Source of the DNA: Neorhodopirellula pilleata
GTDB taxonomy: Bacteria; Planctomycetota; Planctomycetia; Pirellulales; Pirellulaceae
NCBI RefSeq assembly: GCF_007859915.1
Contig: NZ_SJPM01000002.1
Span: 499,919 to 563,918 of the forward strand
Reading direction: 5' to 3'
Length of the DNA stretch: 64,000 bases
Shown here: one piece after another, positions 53,906-63,134 of the stretch
How positions within the stretch are numbered: position 1 is the first letter of the stretch
Layout of the letters: every line of letters starts with the position of its first letter
The notes under the pieces: generated by a model
What the model saw: only the letters and a program-made list of their open reading frames with translations
The model's database searches: none
Told to the model about the DNA's origin: nothing
Position numbers and translations under genes: made by a program

Positions 53906-54385
53906 ATGAATACCAACGAAAAATTGATGTCGCTGATTCAGGGCTTTGACACCGTCATGCTTGTGACGCATGACGCTCAAGGAATTGACGCTCGGCCGAT
54001 GGCGGTTGCAAGGCTGGACGATGACGGATCAATGTGGTTTGCGACCAACCGTGACTCAGGGAAGATCGCATCACTGGATAAAGATTCCAAAGTTGCGATG
54101 ACGATGCAGAGCGGCCGGAAGTTTGTGACGCTATCGGGGACTGCAAGCGTTCACGAAGATCGACGTTTGATAGATTCGATGTGGACGGAAGTTTGGCGAG
54201 TTTGGTTCCCCGACGGCAAGGACGACCCCTCGCTGGTACTTTTGAAAGTCGATCCGAGTTCGGGCGAGTACTGGGACAATTCAGGGTTGGAAGGCATCAA
54301 ATACTTGTGGCGGGCGGGCAAGGCATACTTGTCCGGTGAGCAAGCGACCGTCGACGAAGACATCAACGCGACGGTAAAGCTTTAA
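53906..54385 (+). CDS. Pyridoxamine 5'-phosphate oxidase-like general stress protein (GSP26 type)
   Basis: 159 residues, the split-barrel flavin-binding fold. Landmarks: MLVTHDAQGIDARPMAVARL, MWFATNRDSGKIASLDKDSK, FVTLSGTASVHEDR, WRVWFPDGKDDPSLVLLKVD and EYWDNSG. It matches the general stress protein 26 group, which binds FMN or FAD; the reaction is unknown. AAAGGA precedes the ATG at 53906, 12 bp away. The receiver gene follows after 7 bp. Confidence 0.92.
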   Translation: MNTNEKLMSLIQGFDTVMLVTHDAQGIDARPMAVARLDDDGSMWFATNRDSGKIASLDKDSKVAMTMQSGRKFVTLSGTASVHEDRRLIDSMWTEVWRVWFPDGKDDPSLVLLKVDPSSGEYWDNSGLEGIKYLWRAGKAYLSGEQATVDEDINATVKL

Positions 54386-54392
54386 ACTCGCC

Positions 54393-54896
54393 ATGAATAT
54401 GCAACCTAAACGTCAGGTCGTCATTGCGGACGACCTGCGTTCCATACGCGAGCAAGTCACCCAATGGCTCACCGAGCTGGATTTCGATTGTTGTGTTGCG
54501 GACACTGGAACCGCCGCGTTGCAGTCGGTTCGCGAGAAAACGCCCGATCTGCTTGTCACCGATATCGACATGCCTGAGTTAAGCGGCCTTCATCTAGTTT
54601 ATCAAATGCGAACGGACACTGATTCTGCGATTCGCAGAATCCCGGCGATCGTGATGAGCAGTATGGACGACGACAATGTGCAGCACCTCGCGATGCAGGC
54701 GGGCGCGAGTGCTTTCGTTGCGAAGCCGCTCGAGAAGGTTTCGTTTCAAGCCGCCGTACGCCGGTCTCTTGACCATCCCGTGGACTTCGACGTCGCTTCT
54801 CCGCAATCCTGGACTTATTGCCAGTCCAATGAAGTGAAACCGAAGTCAAAGACATCGCCGCGTTTGCAGCGCATCATCCGGACAGACTTTGGTTGA
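54393..54896 (+). CDS. Stand-alone receiver-domain response regulator
   Basis: 167 residues consisting of one receiver domain (residues 5-130) and a short tail. The acidic pocket IADD, the phospho-acceptor aspartate in LLVTDIDMPELSG, the serine of VMSSMDDD and the lysine of FVAKPLEK are all present. No output domain. It shares a transcription unit with the PPOX gene and therefore with its sigma-54-type promoter, which makes a feedback role in the phosphorelay possible. Confidence 0.9.
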   Translation: MNMQPKRQVVIADDLRSIREQVTQWLTELDFDCCVADTGTAALQSVREKTPDLLVTDIDMPELSGLHLVYQMRTDTDSAIRRIPAIVMSSMDDDNVQHLAMQAGASAFVAKPLEKVSFQAAVRRSLDHPVDFDVASPQSWTYCQSNEVKPKSKTSPRLQRIIRTDFG

Positions 54897-54930
54897 GGAA
54901 TTGTTGCTTAAACGATTCCTGATGTCTCGT

Positions 54931-56025
54931 TTAACCGGACATGGTTGCCGAGGCTGGCACGCCGGCCTCGTCCTTCTCAAGCCAGTCTTTCACATATAGT
55001 TCTTTGACCCAAAGCATGGCAACGGCGAATAGTGGTGTGGCAAAGACGACACCCCAAAAACCTAGCAACAATCCGACGATCACTTGCGAAAGAATAACCA
55101 TCGCAGGCGGCAAGTTGACTTGCTGTTTCTGAACGATCGGCGTCAGCAGATAGCTCTCGGCAAATTGAACGACCGCGTACAGCGCCAGCACGCTCCAGAC
55201 ATTCGACGCCCCTTCACCCGATGCGAGCAACATCGCGGGCACCACCGCCGCGATTCCGCCAATCGTTGGGACGAAGGTCACCAAGCCAGCGAACAGTCCC
55301 AGTTGAAATGCCATCGGCACGTCCAAGAACCACAACCCGACTCCGAACGCGACGCCCACCGCCGTCATCGAAACAACTTGACCGAGCATCCAATGCCAAA
55401 GCGTGGTGGACGATTGTTTCAGCATCTCGCGAAATCGTTCTCGCCAGGCAACGGGAACCAATCGTATCAGCGGTTTGTGGTAGGCGGCAGGTGAGACCGC
55501 GAAATAGACGGTAAGAACCAACAAGATCAGTACGTCGGTCGCAATCCCAAACGTCGACGAGAAGAAAGTTTGGGCGACGCCCATCGACGAATCGGAACTT
55601 GGCAGCAGCGAACTCAGGCCCACATCGCTTTCCTTAGCCCGCTTCCATAGAGGGTTCGACTTGGCCGCTTCGCGAACACGCGAAACCGAATCATTCAACT
55701 GCGTGGAAAGCGAGTCAACTTGATCCGCAATTGAACCTGCAAAACCAAAAACCGCGGCGATCAACAACATCACCAGCAGCAGTAGCACGACACCGACCAT
55801 TCCTGAGCGGCTCCAACGAAGCGGAACCCAGGACAACAGCTTCGATGCAATGCGATTGAGAACCACCGCAAACAGGATTGCTCCGAAAATCAGGATCAAA
55901 ACGTGTCGAGCGACGATCGTCAGGGCAAGTGCAGCAAAAACGAGAAGGATGCAAAGGGCGATGGTCAACGTTGAGGAAACCAAGTAATCGGCCCGGCTGC
56001 GTTCATCACTCATCGAGTCGTTCAC
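54931..56025 (-). CDS. AI-2E family transporter (PerM/TqsA-like)
   Basis: About 364 residues with seven to eight membrane helices. The family pattern is clear: LTIALCILLVFAALALTIVA and ILIFGAILFAVVLNRIASKL at the start, and near the end GLVTFVPTIGGIAAVVPAML, VQFAESYLLTPIVQ and PPAMVILSQVIVGLLLGFWG. Possible substrates are autoinducer-2 or other small solutes; most homologues are uncharacterised. The GTG at 56025 overlaps the HPt stop (GTGA), suggesting translational coupling; the ATG at 56013 is an alternative. A still longer frame start would lie inside the HPt gene. Confidence 0.9.
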   Translation of the reverse strand: MNDSMSDERSRADYLVSSTLTIALCILLVFAALALTIVARHVLILIFGAILFAVVLNRIASKLLSWVPLRWSRSGMVGVVLLLLVMLLIAAVFGFAGSIADQVDSLSTQLNDSVSRVREAAKSNPLWKRAKESDVGLSSLLPSSDSSMGVAQTFFSSTFGIATDVLILLVLTVYFAVSPAAYHKPLIRLVPVAWRERFREMLKQSSTTLWHWMLGQVVSMTAVGVAFGVGLWFLDVPMAFQLGLFAGLVTFVPTIGGIAAVVPAMLLASGEGASNVWSVLALYAVVQFAESYLLTPIVQKQQVNLPPAMVILSQVIVGLLLGFWGVVFATPLFAVAMLWVKELYVKDWLEKDEAGVPASATMSG

Positions 56026-56378
56026 GTCGACACCGGATCGACCACAGCGCGAACTTCCGCGAGCAGCTCGCGTATTTCGCGTTCGCACTTCGACCATGAC
56101 TGGGCGCATTCCGCTTGGTCGTCCGCCTTGGCTGCCGTGATGATTTGTTGAATCGTTAAGAGACAACCGCCGACATCAAATGTGCTGAGCAGCCCCTTCA
56201 GTTTGTGCGCAGTCGAAGCCGCTTGAGAGAGCTGGGCCTCTTCGATCTGCTGTTGCAACTCCGCCATCACCACTGGTGCGTCGTCCAGCACCATCGCTCC
56301 CATCGCGATTAGCAAATCTTCGTCGCCTGCGAGTCGTTGCAGCGCCTCCGCGAAACGAATTCTTTGCTCTTCAGTCAC
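56022..56378 (-). CDS. HPt domain phosphotransfer protein
   Basis: 118 residues, all helix. The phospho-accepting histidine H58 is in STAHKLKGLLSTFDV, the classical HPt signature, with LEE-type helices flanking. It is the only HPt protein in the window, where two hybrid kinases with terminal receivers need such a partner. It lies between the sigma-54 activator gene (56482) and the AI-2E gene. It should carry phosphate from a hybrid kinase to a response regulator. Confidence 0.92.
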   Translation of the reverse strand: MTEEQRIRFAEALQRLAGDEDLLIAMGAMVLDDAPVVMAELQQQIEEAQLSQAASTAHKLKGLLSTFDVGGCLLTIQQIITAAKADDQAECAQSWSKCEREIRELLAEVRAVVDPVST

Positions 56379-56481
56379 TGTATTCTCCGATGATGATGAA
56401 ATATCAAGGTGGTGAAAGCCACCGGTTAAGGGAGTCGGAACCTGCGGTTAGCGCCGTTGGCTCACTGCTCCGGACAGATAC

Positions 56482-57942
56482 CTAAACGTCGCCCTGCATC
56501 GAGACGCCGCTTTCGAGCACAATCCCGTAACTATTAATTCTGTCGCGCAGCTTGCCTCGGGTAATCCCCAGCGCCTCCGCGGCTTGGCTTTGGTTGCCCT
56601 CGGTCGCTTTCAATACTTCCACAAGCACATAGCGTTCCATGTACTCCATCGACTCGGCATAAATGTTACTCGACTTTTCCGCGAGCAACCGTTTCACCAA
56701 GGCGGGCAATCCCGCTCCGTTTTCTGGCGAGTTACTGGGTTTGGCGGATGTATCGACATTGTTTGGATCGAGTCGCTGGATCTCCTTCGGTAAAACGTCT
56801 GAGAAAATCACTGACATCGACGCATCCAGCACGCAGCGACGGATGACGGCGCGTAATTGGCGAACGTTCCCGGGCCAATCGTAGGCCGTCAGTAATTCAA
56901 GAGTGTCTGGCGCGAGTCCCTCGAGTGCAGGTTTCTTCAGTTCCACCTTCGCCTGTCGGAGAAAATGCTGAATCAGCAATTTTACATCATCCTTACGATC
57001 ACGCAGTGGTGGCAATTCGATCGTGACACCATTGAGACGATACAACAAGTCTTCGCGGTAGTCGCCGTCTTCTACCATCTGTTCGAGCGGTCGATTGGTC
57101 GCCGCGATGATTCGCACATCGGTCGTCAACTCATTATTGCCGCCAACACGCTCGAATCGTTGATCCTGCAACACACGCAGCACCTTCGCCTGAACCGACG
57201 GAGCCATATCGCCGATCTCGTCCAGGAACAGGGTCCCGCCGTTGCACTGTTCAAACTTGCCGATTCGACGCGACTCCGCGCCCGTGAAAGCGCCCTTCTC
57301 GTGGCCAAACAGTTCACTTTCCAGCAAGTTGTCAGGCAGTGCCGCACAGTTGACGGCTAAGAACGGACCTTCATACCGATGGCTGTATTGGAACAACGCA
57401 CGAGCCACCAATTCCTTGCCAGTGCCGCTCTCGCCGCGTATCAGAATCGGCACGTCTTGCTTGCTAACCCGGCCGATGTCCTTGAACACGTCCAGCATCG
57501 CTTTGCTGCGACCGATGAACAGCTCACTCGAATCAGACGGTTTTCCTTCGTCGGCAGACAGCGCGACCGGAACCGAGGTCAGCTTGCGTTGCTCGATGGC
57601 TTTATCGACCAAGTCGCGAAGTGGATCGACGGCGAGAGGTTTGGCGAGATAGTCAAACGCCCCCAACTGCATCGCTTCGATAGCCGTGTTGCTGGCGGCC
57701 TCAATCGTCATAAAGATCACGGGCAACTTGCTGTCGATTTCTCGAATCTCGCAATAAGCCGCCAAGCCGCTACGGTCCGGTAGTTGAATGTCCAACAGCA
57801 CGGCGTCGAACGAACCTTTTTTTAAAGCGTCCAATCCGGCTTGGGCTGTTTCCACCGTGACCACGTCGGCGATCGGCGACAGAGCCTTCTGGGCGAGCAA
57901 CAAGATGGTGCGGTCATCGTCGACGACTAAAACAGATGGCAT
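56482..57942 (-). CDS. NtrC-family sigma-54-dependent response regulator
   Basis: 486 residues from ATG 57942, fixed by GAGGAG 8 bp upstream. Receiver domain (1-120) with D51 in VLLDIQLPDRSG; AAA+ domain with Walker A GESGTGKE, the sigma-54 contact loop GAFTGA, Walker B GGTLFLDEIGDM and the arginine finger region DYREDLLYRLN; C-terminal Fis-type helix-turn-helix (NQSQAAEALGITRGKLRDRI). All functions needed to activate sigma-54 promoters are intact. It is the natural candidate activator of the sigma-54-type promoters found in the window; this is inference. Confidence 0.95.
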   Translation of the reverse strand: MPSVLVVDDDRTILLLAQKALSPIADVVTVETAQAGLDALKKGSFDAVLLDIQLPDRSGLAAYCEIREIDSKLPVIFMTIEAASNTAIEAMQLGAFDYLAKPLAVDPLRDLVDKAIEQRKLTSVPVALSADEGKPSDSSELFIGRSKAMLDVFKDIGRVSKQDVPILIRGESGTGKELVARALFQYSHRYEGPFLAVNCAALPDNLLESELFGHEKGAFTGAESRRIGKFEQCNGGTLFLDEIGDMAPSVQAKVLRVLQDQRFERVGGNNELTTDVRIIAATNRPLEQMVEDGDYREDLLYRLNGVTIELPPLRDRKDDVKLLIQHFLRQAKVELKKPALEGLAPDTLELLTAYDWPGNVRQLRAVIRRCVLDASMSVIFSDVLPKEIQRLDPNNVDTSAKPSNSPENGAGLPALVKRLLAEKSSNIYAESMEYMERYVLVEVLKATEGNQSQAAEALGITRGKLRDRINSYGIVLESGVSMQGDV

Positions 57943-58092
57943 TCGGGGCTCCTCGGACAACGTCGATCCGCGAACGGACGTCTTGGGTTGATCATTTGAA
58001 CTTCGCATTGAGCGAACGGAATTTGTTTTCACGAACATCTTACTATTCGTCGTCGGTTCCGGTGGAGGGTACACAGGCGGCAGGACAATCGT

Positions 58093-58138
58093 CCACTGCC
58101 ACGGCGAGGATCTGGGCGGACCGTTGCCGTGGCAGTGG
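58093..58138. other. Perfect 13-bp inverted repeat upstream of the sigma-54 activator gene
   Basis: CCACTGCCACGGC (58093-58105) and GCCGTGGCAGTGG (58126-58138) are perfectly complementary and separated by 20 bases. The site is 150 bp upstream of the NtrC-type ATG and 165 bp past the DUF2254 stop. It may be an operator, an RNA hairpin ending the DUF2254 transcript, or both. Confidence 0.45.
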
Positions 58139-58302
58139 TTGTGGACCAGTCAAGCAGATCGCGTGCCGTCCAAACAGCCACAAGGCCGTCATTCCGAAAT
58201 TCAAAGCTTCTTAAACCTAAAGAAATTTTGAAACCAAGCTCGGGTGACTGATCGCCGATCACACCGGTCGCTTAGCTATCAGCATGGACCGGCGCATCAC
58301 GC

Positions 58303-59538
58303 TCACGCCATCGCATCCTGCATCCGCTGGACCCGAGCCGTGATCAGATCATTCAATTCAGCGTTATCCGAAATCTCGATCACTCGCTTTAGCGTCTCGA
58401 TGTAGTGGTTTGCCGCATTTGCATCCTCAGCGGCATACGGGAAAACCTGATCCAACATCGAGACCGCGAATTGTTCCAGCGTCACTTCCGTCGTGATGAT
58501 CTTAGGAATTCCTTGGTTGTCGACTCGATGATCGCTAGGCAATTGCCTTCGACTCAGTTCAACCAATCCGACGCTCAAGTGATCCATGCACTGCATCGCT
58601 GTGAACGGGTCATTCACGCCCGGCGATAACGCGCGCATGGCGACTTCCACGAACTGGTCCAGCACAAAAAACACGTCCTGCGTCGGATTACGACTCACAC
58701 CGAATGCGAATGCGGCTCGAACTCGATCATCGTCCGCGTCGTCCCACTCGCCATCACCGTCCACTTCCGCGATCAGTTCTCCGACACGAACAAAGTCACC
58801 TGGACGCCGCCGCAGTCTCAAAACACGGCCTGAATCCGACGCGACCGCCATCAGGCTGTGCTCATCGACGCCCTGCAAATAGCCGTGAGCGGAAGAGGCA
58901 ATCTTGTGGCTCACCTGAAAATCGTACGCCGGTGCTCGGGTTTCTGCGGCGTCGCCAATCGTCGCCGGGTACAACTCATCGAATTTCGATAACATCTGCG
59001 TGTTCATCCGCTGCAGCACATTGGAGATATGAATGCTTTCGGGAATGTGATGGATGAAATAGATCAGCTCGGCGACACTCGCCAGCGTCAGCAGCAACGC
59101 AAGGAACAGCGACAACTGAGGCACGAATGCGTCGACGCTTTCCGAGCTACCACGAATCACTCGTAGCACTAGCAAACAGTAAATGAACGTCGCCACGAAC
59201 GTTCCCAGCGTGATCTGATTGCCGCGATCCCGCATGAAGTTGTCCAACAACCGCGGCCCGAAATGTGATGTCGCGTGCGAGACCGCCAAGATGGTCAACG
59301 AAAACGTCGTTCCCGCCACGGTGATCATGGAACCGGCAACCGTCGCCAGCAACGCCCGAGCACCGTCGGGTTGATTCAAAGACGCCCACCACGACTCCGC
59401 CATCCAGTCACTGCCGTAGGCTCGGTCAAGCTGAATGGCTCCTTGCGAGAGCAACACCGCGGCGAGCACCATCAGGGACGGAATGAACCAATAGCTGCCG
59501 CTAATGGAATACGTCAGTTGTTGAAGGTAGGCACGCAT
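58303..59538 (-). CDS. DUF2254 membrane protein
   Basis: 411 residues. Four membrane helices in the first 150 residues, with the family motif GSMITVAGTTFSLTILAVSHATSHFGPRLL split over helix 2-3, followed by a soluble domain (VLRLRRRPGDFVRVGELIAE, RNPTQDVFFVLDQFVEVAMR, ALSPGVNDPFTAMQCMDHLS). This matches DUF2254 throughout, a widespread inner-membrane family of unknown function. Length is normal. Confidence 0.92.
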   Translation of the reverse strand: MRAYLQQLTYSISGSYWFIPSLMVLAAVLLSQGAIQLDRAYGSDWMAESWWASLNQPDGARALLATVAGSMITVAGTTFSLTILAVSHATSHFGPRLLDNFMRDRGNQITLGTFVATFIYCLLVLRVIRGSSESVDAFVPQLSLFLALLLTLASVAELIYFIHHIPESIHISNVLQRMNTQMLSKFDELYPATIGDAAETRAPAYDFQVSHKIASSAHGYLQGVDEHSLMAVASDSGRVLRLRRRPGDFVRVGELIAEVDGDGEWDDADDDRVRAAFAFGVSRNPTQDVFFVLDQFVEVAMRALSPGVNDPFTAMQCMDHLSVGLVELSRRQLPSDHRVDNQGIPKIITTEVTLEQFAVSMLDQVFPYAAEDANAANHYIETLKRVIEISDNAELNDLITARVQRMQDAMA

Positions 59539-59612
59539 GGAGTTGTTTCAAGAACGTTAGTTGGATTTTACCGGCGAGGTTCTATTTTGAATCCTCGAAT
59601 TCGGCTGTTGAA

Positions 59613-59858
59613 GTTGCGCATTTGGTCTAGGGGCGAAGCCCTGTTCGTTTGCCTAGCCCAGTCCACCGGACTGGGGGTTCGGAAAACAACGGGAATGGTA
59701 GGGCCAACGACCCGACAGTTTGAACGCCCCAAAATCGACGAGAACGCAAATAGTCGGACCTTCGGCCCTTATGAACAAACACACCGACTTCCCAGCCCGT
59801 CGGGCTGGGCTAGGTGAATTGCTGGGCCTTCGGCCCGGAAAGAGAACAAAAACGCAAC
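59613..59858. repeat. Type B compound-hairpin element, full copy (B3, 246 bp)
   Basis: Begins GTTGCGCATTTGG and ends CAAAAACGCAAC, an imperfect terminal inverted repeat with GTTGCG in common. Internal hairpins follow the same order as in B2: AGCCCAGTCCACCGGACTGG, then GGGCC, CGGACCTTCGGCCC, CCAGCCCGTCGGGCTGG and GGGCCTTCGGCCC. Some hairpins carry compensating changes on both arms relative to B2 (CAGCCC/GGGCTG against CAGTCC/GGACTG), which suggests selection for pairing. Confidence 0.88.
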
Positions 59859-59892
59859 AAATAGTTCGGCGTCGATTCAATCATCAACGAAT

Positions 59893-61713
59893 TCAATCCT
59901 GGGAGAATATCAACGCCGAATACGGGCTGATCGTGACTTCAGCTGAATGCGATTGTCCATCGTACCCGTGTTCGACCGCCTCGATATCGGCAACGTGCTC
60001 GGATCCGAACTCACGATTGTAGTCAGGCGAATCGCTATTGAAACGCAATACCCAACGTCCGCCGCACGGTACTCCCACGCAATAGTTCGAGAACGTGTTG
60101 GCCGAAAAATTCGCCACCACCAAGGTCTCGTCAGCTACGCCGCCATCATACCACCTTCTAAAGGCAACGATCTTATCAGCATGATTGACGTGACAGACCT
60201 CGACATGCTGACCGATTAACCCGCGAGTGCAACCGTCACGGTTGAGCCGCAGGCGAATCAAGTCGGCGTACAATCGCACGATTCCCTTGAACGACTTGGC
60301 GTTCTCCCAATCGAGTTCTTCCGTATCCTGGAACCAGCCGTCTTGCAAAAGCTCTTGCCCCTGGAACAACATCGGGATACCAGGAGCCGTCATCGCGATC
60401 GCTACACCTAACGTCGAACGCTTCTTCGCGAAATAGTTGTCGGGATCCGCTTCGTCGATCTCACTGGGAACACGCGATTTACCGTTGGCAACCTCGTCAT
60501 GTGACTCGGTATAGATCACTCGTTGAAATGCATCGCCGTTGTAACGGTGCAGGATCGCATCAACAACTTTCTGCATGTCGCGGCCAGCGTCGTCGGGCTG
60601 CGTGATGACATCGCGAATGGGGTGGACGAACTTCGCGTCCCACTGCGTCGAGAACCCCGCGCCCCCCTCTTGATCAGATTTCGTTAGATAGTGTTCGTTC
60701 TGCAAATCCTCGGCGATCGTAATGGCCGATGGAAACGCTGCGTGAACTTCGCGGTTGACCCATTGGGTTAGCCCCCAGCCTTCCGGAATCTCGTTGGACG
60801 GATCGTGATCAATCGAGCGAATGTACAATGTCATGTCGTAACGCAGCCCGTCGACGTGATAGTCCTCCAGCCACATCATCGCGTTGTCACGAATGAACGA
60901 CCGCACTTCGCCGCGCCCGTAGTCTGGCCGTGTGTCGCCCCATGGCGTCGAACTGCGATGGTCGTTGTAAAAATAGATGCCGCCCTTGTCGTTCTCTGAC
61001 CAGCCATCGAACTGCCATAAGTCCAAGTCTGATGGCCCGAAGTGGTTGTAGACAACGTCCAGGATAACCGCGAACCCGTGACGATGTGCTTCTTTCACAA
61101 ATCGCTTGAACGCCAGTGGTCCACCGTAGGCGCTCTCGATCGCAAAGACGTGAGCGGGGTTGTAGCCCCATGAAAGGTCACCAGCAAATTCTGCAATCGG
61201 CATGATCTGCAGTGCGTTGACGCCAAGACCCTTCAAGTGTTTGAACTTCTTTTGCAGCGAGTCGAGATCACCGACTTCCTGTCCATCGCGAAAGAAGGTT
61301 CCAACGTGCATTTCGTAGATCACCAGCTCGTTCCAAGCCGGCATTTCAAAATCATCACCGTCCCAGTCAAAATGCGGATCATGAACCACACCGTTGCCAA
61401 CCGAATTGGTCACCTCACGCACGCGGGGATCCACTCGCCGAAAAGTATTCTCACCGTTGGTGATTTCATATTTGTATTCGTCACCGGCCTTCACGCCCTC
61501 CATTTCGAGGAACCAGTTCCCACCCTCCTCCGGTTCCATCGGCGCCTTCGTTCCGTCCCAATCGTTGAACGATCCGACGACCGAAACCGCATCGGCGTTC
61601 GGAGCCCAAACGCGAAACGCGACGCCACGCTGCGTATGGATAGGCCCCATGCCCATCGCACGAGTGTCTGACTTCGCGACACGACCACATTGTTCAACAA
61701 CAGCATCATTCAT
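59893..61713 (-). CDS. GH13 glucan-branching-type enzyme with CBM48
   Basis: 606 residues from ATG 61713. A CBM48 domain (about 20-110: FRVWAPNADAVSVVGSFNDW) precedes the catalytic barrel: VILDVVYNHFGP, DGLRYDMTLYIRS (nucleophile Asp), TIAEDLQNE (acid Glu) and YTESHDEVANG (His-Asp). The C-terminal beta domain closes the protein. This layout suits 1,4-alpha-glucan branching enzyme or a related trehalose/glycogen GH13 enzyme; the exact linkage specificity is not certain. With the amylase it may manage glycogen reserves. Confidence 0.85.
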   Translation of the reverse strand: MNDAVVEQCGRVAKSDTRAMGMGPIHTQRGVAFRVWAPNADAVSVVGSFNDWDGTKAPMEPEEGGNWFLEMEGVKAGDEYKYEITNGENTFRRVDPRVREVTNSVGNGVVHDPHFDWDGDDFEMPAWNELVIYEMHVGTFFRDGQEVGDLDSLQKKFKHLKGLGVNALQIMPIAEFAGDLSWGYNPAHVFAIESAYGGPLAFKRFVKEAHRHGFAVILDVVYNHFGPSDLDLWQFDGWSENDKGGIYFYNDHRSSTPWGDTRPDYGRGEVRSFIRDNAMMWLEDYHVDGLRYDMTLYIRSIDHDPSNEIPEGWGLTQWVNREVHAAFPSAITIAEDLQNEHYLTKSDQEGGAGFSTQWDAKFVHPIRDVITQPDDAGRDMQKVVDAILHRYNGDAFQRVIYTESHDEVANGKSRVPSEIDEADPDNYFAKKRSTLGVAIAMTAPGIPMLFQGQELLQDGWFQDTEELDWENAKSFKGIVRLYADLIRLRLNRDGCTRGLIGQHVEVCHVNHADKIVAFRRWYDGGVADETLVVANFSANTFSNYCVGVPCGGRWVLRFNSDSPDYNREFGSEHVADIEAVEHGYDGQSHSAEVTISPYSALIFSQD

Positions 61714-62904
61714 TTGGTTTATCCCGGCGGTGAAGATCGGCATGGTTCGAACGTGACGCAAGCCACATCACCAAGCCGGTGTAAAGCGACCCAAGCACTT
61801 GGATCGGAAAGAACAAAACTCGACCAATCATTTCGCATCCTCGAAAAACACTTTGAGACCGCCCGAGAGATCCGTTGACCAAAAACTAAAACCCCGGTGG
61901 TCAAATTTCTGCCGGTTCGCTCGATCTGCGACCATTTTCTCACGCGATTTCCGCCAAAGGATGCCTTGATTGACGTTTGACTCCGATCGCAAACGTTATG
62001 CCATTCCCTCGCTGAATTGCGACGCAAAAGCTGGACGAGGAAACTCGAATCAGAGATGTGGTCAGGTGAGGTTGGACATCGCTTTTCATTCACGTCGCCA
62101 GCTTCTAGAAGAAGTCAGGCGATCGGTCACATTGCCCAACGGTTCAACGACCGTGAAACCTTGTTGATTGGGGAAACGAATGCGCGGAATTTGCGCCGCT
62201 GGATCAACGAACGGGGTAGGTAACCTGAGACAAGGCCGTCAAGACGCTTACTGACCTTTTGCAATTTCTTGGTTCAGTCTTCGTCGCTCCAACCGTTTTC
62301 GGGACGGGCAATCAGCGGAGGTGGGCCAAATTCGCATTTGGAATTGCGGATCCAAAAACTTTCACAAAGTTTTGCTTTTTTCCACGCAGATTTCCTGCGA
62401 AGTCAGCAAATCCCGATGCCAAAAAACTGAGGACGCGATTAAGACCGCGTTTTGCGTGGTTTGACGATCGCTCACGACCGCACGAACATCAAGCGACTAG
62501 GCGTTCGGCGTTGAATCGAGTTCATGACGTCGGTTGTCGGCCGAATCGCCAACCAGTTCATGCCACGGCATTTTGATCGTGTTTTGTCGGGACAAATCGA
62601 CTTCACGGCAGACGCTCCGACGTCGCGAATCAAGTCGGGAAATTTTGGTTGACAAGCCGCCTTCGATTCGCATAATCCACAACGCTCGACCACCGAGCCA
62701 CTCAGCTAACCATCCAGCGACCGGCCGAGCCAACGAGCTCTTCGCCCGCCTGCGAATCATCGCGGTGAGCTTCTTTTGAATCTGCCATGCGAGTCCGCCT
62801 GGACTACGACTTCGCAGATTTCGGTCCCTCTTTTTCTGGGCTTCGCTCGTCGCCCCTTGCCGGGCCACCGCTGCGAAGCCTTTCTACATGCTGCAAGGAA
62901 AGCT
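61714..62904. other. 1.2-kb stretch with only degenerate coding signals
   Basis: No complete gene is supported. The frame 62017-62223 has a protein-like end (SQAIGHIAQRFNDRETLLIG, then NLRRWINERGR), perhaps a remnant. The minus frame ending near 62500 contains VDLSRQNTIKMPWHELVGDS, also without start or family. This looks like a recombination zone at the edge of the element that begins with the HTH gene. No tRNA gene or clear attachment repeat was seen. Confidence 0.4.
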
Positions 62905-63123
62905 ATGTCACAGCCTCCGTTGTTGTTGACCGTCGGCGAGATCGCTCGGCGATTGGACACCAAGGTCCACCGTATCGAATACATCATTCGCTCGAGAAAT
63001 ATTGAAGCGACCGGCTGGGCCGGCCACGCCCGCGTGTTCTCCGAAGCTAACTTCGATCACATCGCCTGCGAACTGAGTCGCATGGATGCGGATCGCCAAC
63101 CTTCCACTCGCTCCAACGGTTGA
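62905..63123 (+). CDS. Small helix-turn-helix (MerR/excisionase-like) protein
   Basis: 72 residues. The N-terminal LTVGEIARRLDTKVHRIEYI is a MerR-type helix-turn-helix, followed by a short wing (NIEATGWAGHARVFSEANFD) and a helix. Size and position directly before a primase-polymerase gene fit an excisionase or replication regulator of a mobile element. AAGGAAA precedes the ATG at 62905; the reading frame is open further upstream but without a better start. Confidence 0.8.
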   Translation: MSQPPLLLTVGEIARRLDTKVHRIEYIIRSRNIEATGWAGHARVFSEANFDHIACELSRMDADRQPSTRSNG

Positions 63124-63134
63124 GGAACAATCGA

